From Cyclobacteriaceae bacterium (GTDB lineage: Bacteria; Bacteroidota; Bacteroidia; Cytophagales; Cyclobacteriaceae), in NCBI GenBank assembly GCA_029882725.1, contig JAOUKG010000155.1:1-6649 (forward strand): a stretch of 6,649 nucleotides of DNA, read 5' to 3'. The notes under the pieces are model-generated. The model worked only from the letters and a program-made list of their open reading frames with translations. It did no database searches and had not been told where the DNA came from. Shown piece after piece: positions 6,034 through 6,649 of the stretch. Position 1 is the first letter of the stretch; every line of letters begins with the position of its first letter. The translations under genes were made by a program, and so were the position numbers.

Positions 6034-6649
6034 TATTGCATTTCGTACACTTCCATATTTTTTTAATAAATCTTCAGCTTCTTCACGTGGAATTGATAAC
6101 TCTTCCATTAACATACGAACTCCCCGGTCTATTAATTTCACATTACTCAATTTCATATCTACCATTTTGTTGCCTTTCACCCGGCCTAATTTTATCATGG
6201 TAGAAGTAGAAATCATGTTCAAAACAAGTTTCTGAGCGGTTCCTGATTTCATTCGTGTACTACCTGTTACAAATTCAGGCCCTACAACTACTTCAATAGG
6301 ATATTCAGCAGCAGCAGCCAGGCCGGTACCGGTATTGCAGGTGATACAACCAGTAACCAAACCATTTTTTCTTGCAGTTTCCACTCCACCAATTACATAG
6401 GGTGTAGTTCCTGAAGCCGCAATACCTACAACAACATCTTTTTGAGATATATTATATTTCTTTAAATCTGCCCAGGCTTGCTCTTTGTCATCCTCAGCGT
6501 GCTCAACCGAAGTGCGTATGGCTGTATCGCCTCCTGCTATGAGGCCAATTACCCAACCGGGTTCAAGGCCATAGGTGGGGGGAATCTCTGAAGCATCCAA
6601 TATGCCTAATCGCCCACTTGTGCCTGCCCCTATATAAAATAGACGACCT
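6019..6649 (-). CDS. murQ: N-acetylmuramic acid 6-phosphate etherase (5' end beyond window)
   Basis: The last 209 residues of MurQ are visible. This cytoplasmic enzyme cleaves the lactyl ether of MurNAc-6-phosphate to give GlcNAc-6-phosphate and D-lactate, in cell-wall recycling or use of external MurNAc. The frame stays open to the right edge and reads the family's N-terminal SIS-domain motif RLFYIGAGTSGRLGILDASE, so the codon at 6600 (TTG) is internal, not a start; some 60 N-terminal residues are missing. The two glutamates matching the E. coli catalytic pair Glu83 and Glu114 are present: Glu21 of the visible part in LDASE and Glu52 in VEHAED, with the same 31-residue spacing. The MurQ/GckR signature is intact at visible residues 123-147 (GPEFVTGSTRMKSGTAQK onward), as is the second SIS sugar-phosphate loop (GIAASGTTPYVIGG). 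The C-terminus, ending in a small helical domain, looks complete. It is convergent with the WG-repeat gene, 13 bp apart, and its promoter lies outside the window. Confidence 0.97.
   Translation of the reverse strand, partial: GRLFYIGAGTSGRLGILDASEIPPTYGLEPGWVIGLIAGGDTAIRTSVEHAEDDKEQAWADLKKYNISQKDVVVGIAASGTTPYVIGGVETARKNGLVTGCITCNTGTGLAAAAEYPIEVVVGPEFVTGSTRMKSGTAQKLVLNMISTSTMIKLGRVKGNKMVDMKLSNVKLIDRGVRMLMEELSIPREEAEDLLKKYGSVRNAISQLK

Noticed and set aside
6598..6600. TTG at 6598-6600 (minus strand) as the start of murQ
   Set aside because: Upstream codons to the window edge encode the conserved MurQ motif RLFYIGAGTSGRLGI, so this is an internal leucine of a gene cut by the edge.

Overview
The window looks like a piece of ordinary chromosome from a member of the Bacteroidota, probably a free-living Cytophagales- or Flavobacteriia-like heterotroph. 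The signs are an AT-rich genome with A/T-rich spacers, no clear Shine-Dalgarno sequences before the genes, one perfect match to the Bacteroidota -7 promoter element (TAnnTTTG), and typical content for the phylum: a large exported TPR/WG-repeat protein, a Tat-exported Gfo/Idh/MocA oxidoreductase, and MurQ. The assignment is an inference from these features, not from a marker gene.

Layout, left to right. Positions 1-820 (minus) hold an AraC-type regulator whose C-terminus lies beyond the left edge. Positions 916-2055 (minus) hold a complete short-chain-type acyl-CoA dehydrogenase, 97 bp upstream of the regulator on the same strand, so the two may be co-transcribed. A 202-bp divergent spacer (2056-2257) carries a good -7 promoter element and a 13-bp bulged inverted repeat. 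Positions 2258-3250 (plus) encode a Tat-signal Gfo/Idh/MocA oxidoreductase. The 166-bp spacer after it is almost filled by a degenerate tandem repeat of 23-24 bp period, with strong GC hairpins at the stop codon. Positions 3417-6005 (plus) encode an 862-residue exported protein with an N-terminal helical-repeat half, including three copies of an exact 37-residue repeat, and a long C-terminal run of divergent WG repeats. Positions 6019-6649 (minus) hold MurQ, convergent with it and cut by the right edge.

The genes do not form one obvious pathway. Acyl-CoA dehydrogenase serves fatty- or branched-acid oxidation, the Gfo/Idh/MocA protein probably acts on a sugar-like substrate in the periplasm, MurQ recycles cell-wall MurNAc-6-phosphate, and the WG protein has no known job. 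I see no defence system, mobile element, CRISPR array, tRNA or rRNA. The features most worth a second look are the tandem array between 3236 and 3377, the inverted repeat at 2164-2213, and the architecture of the 862-residue protein.
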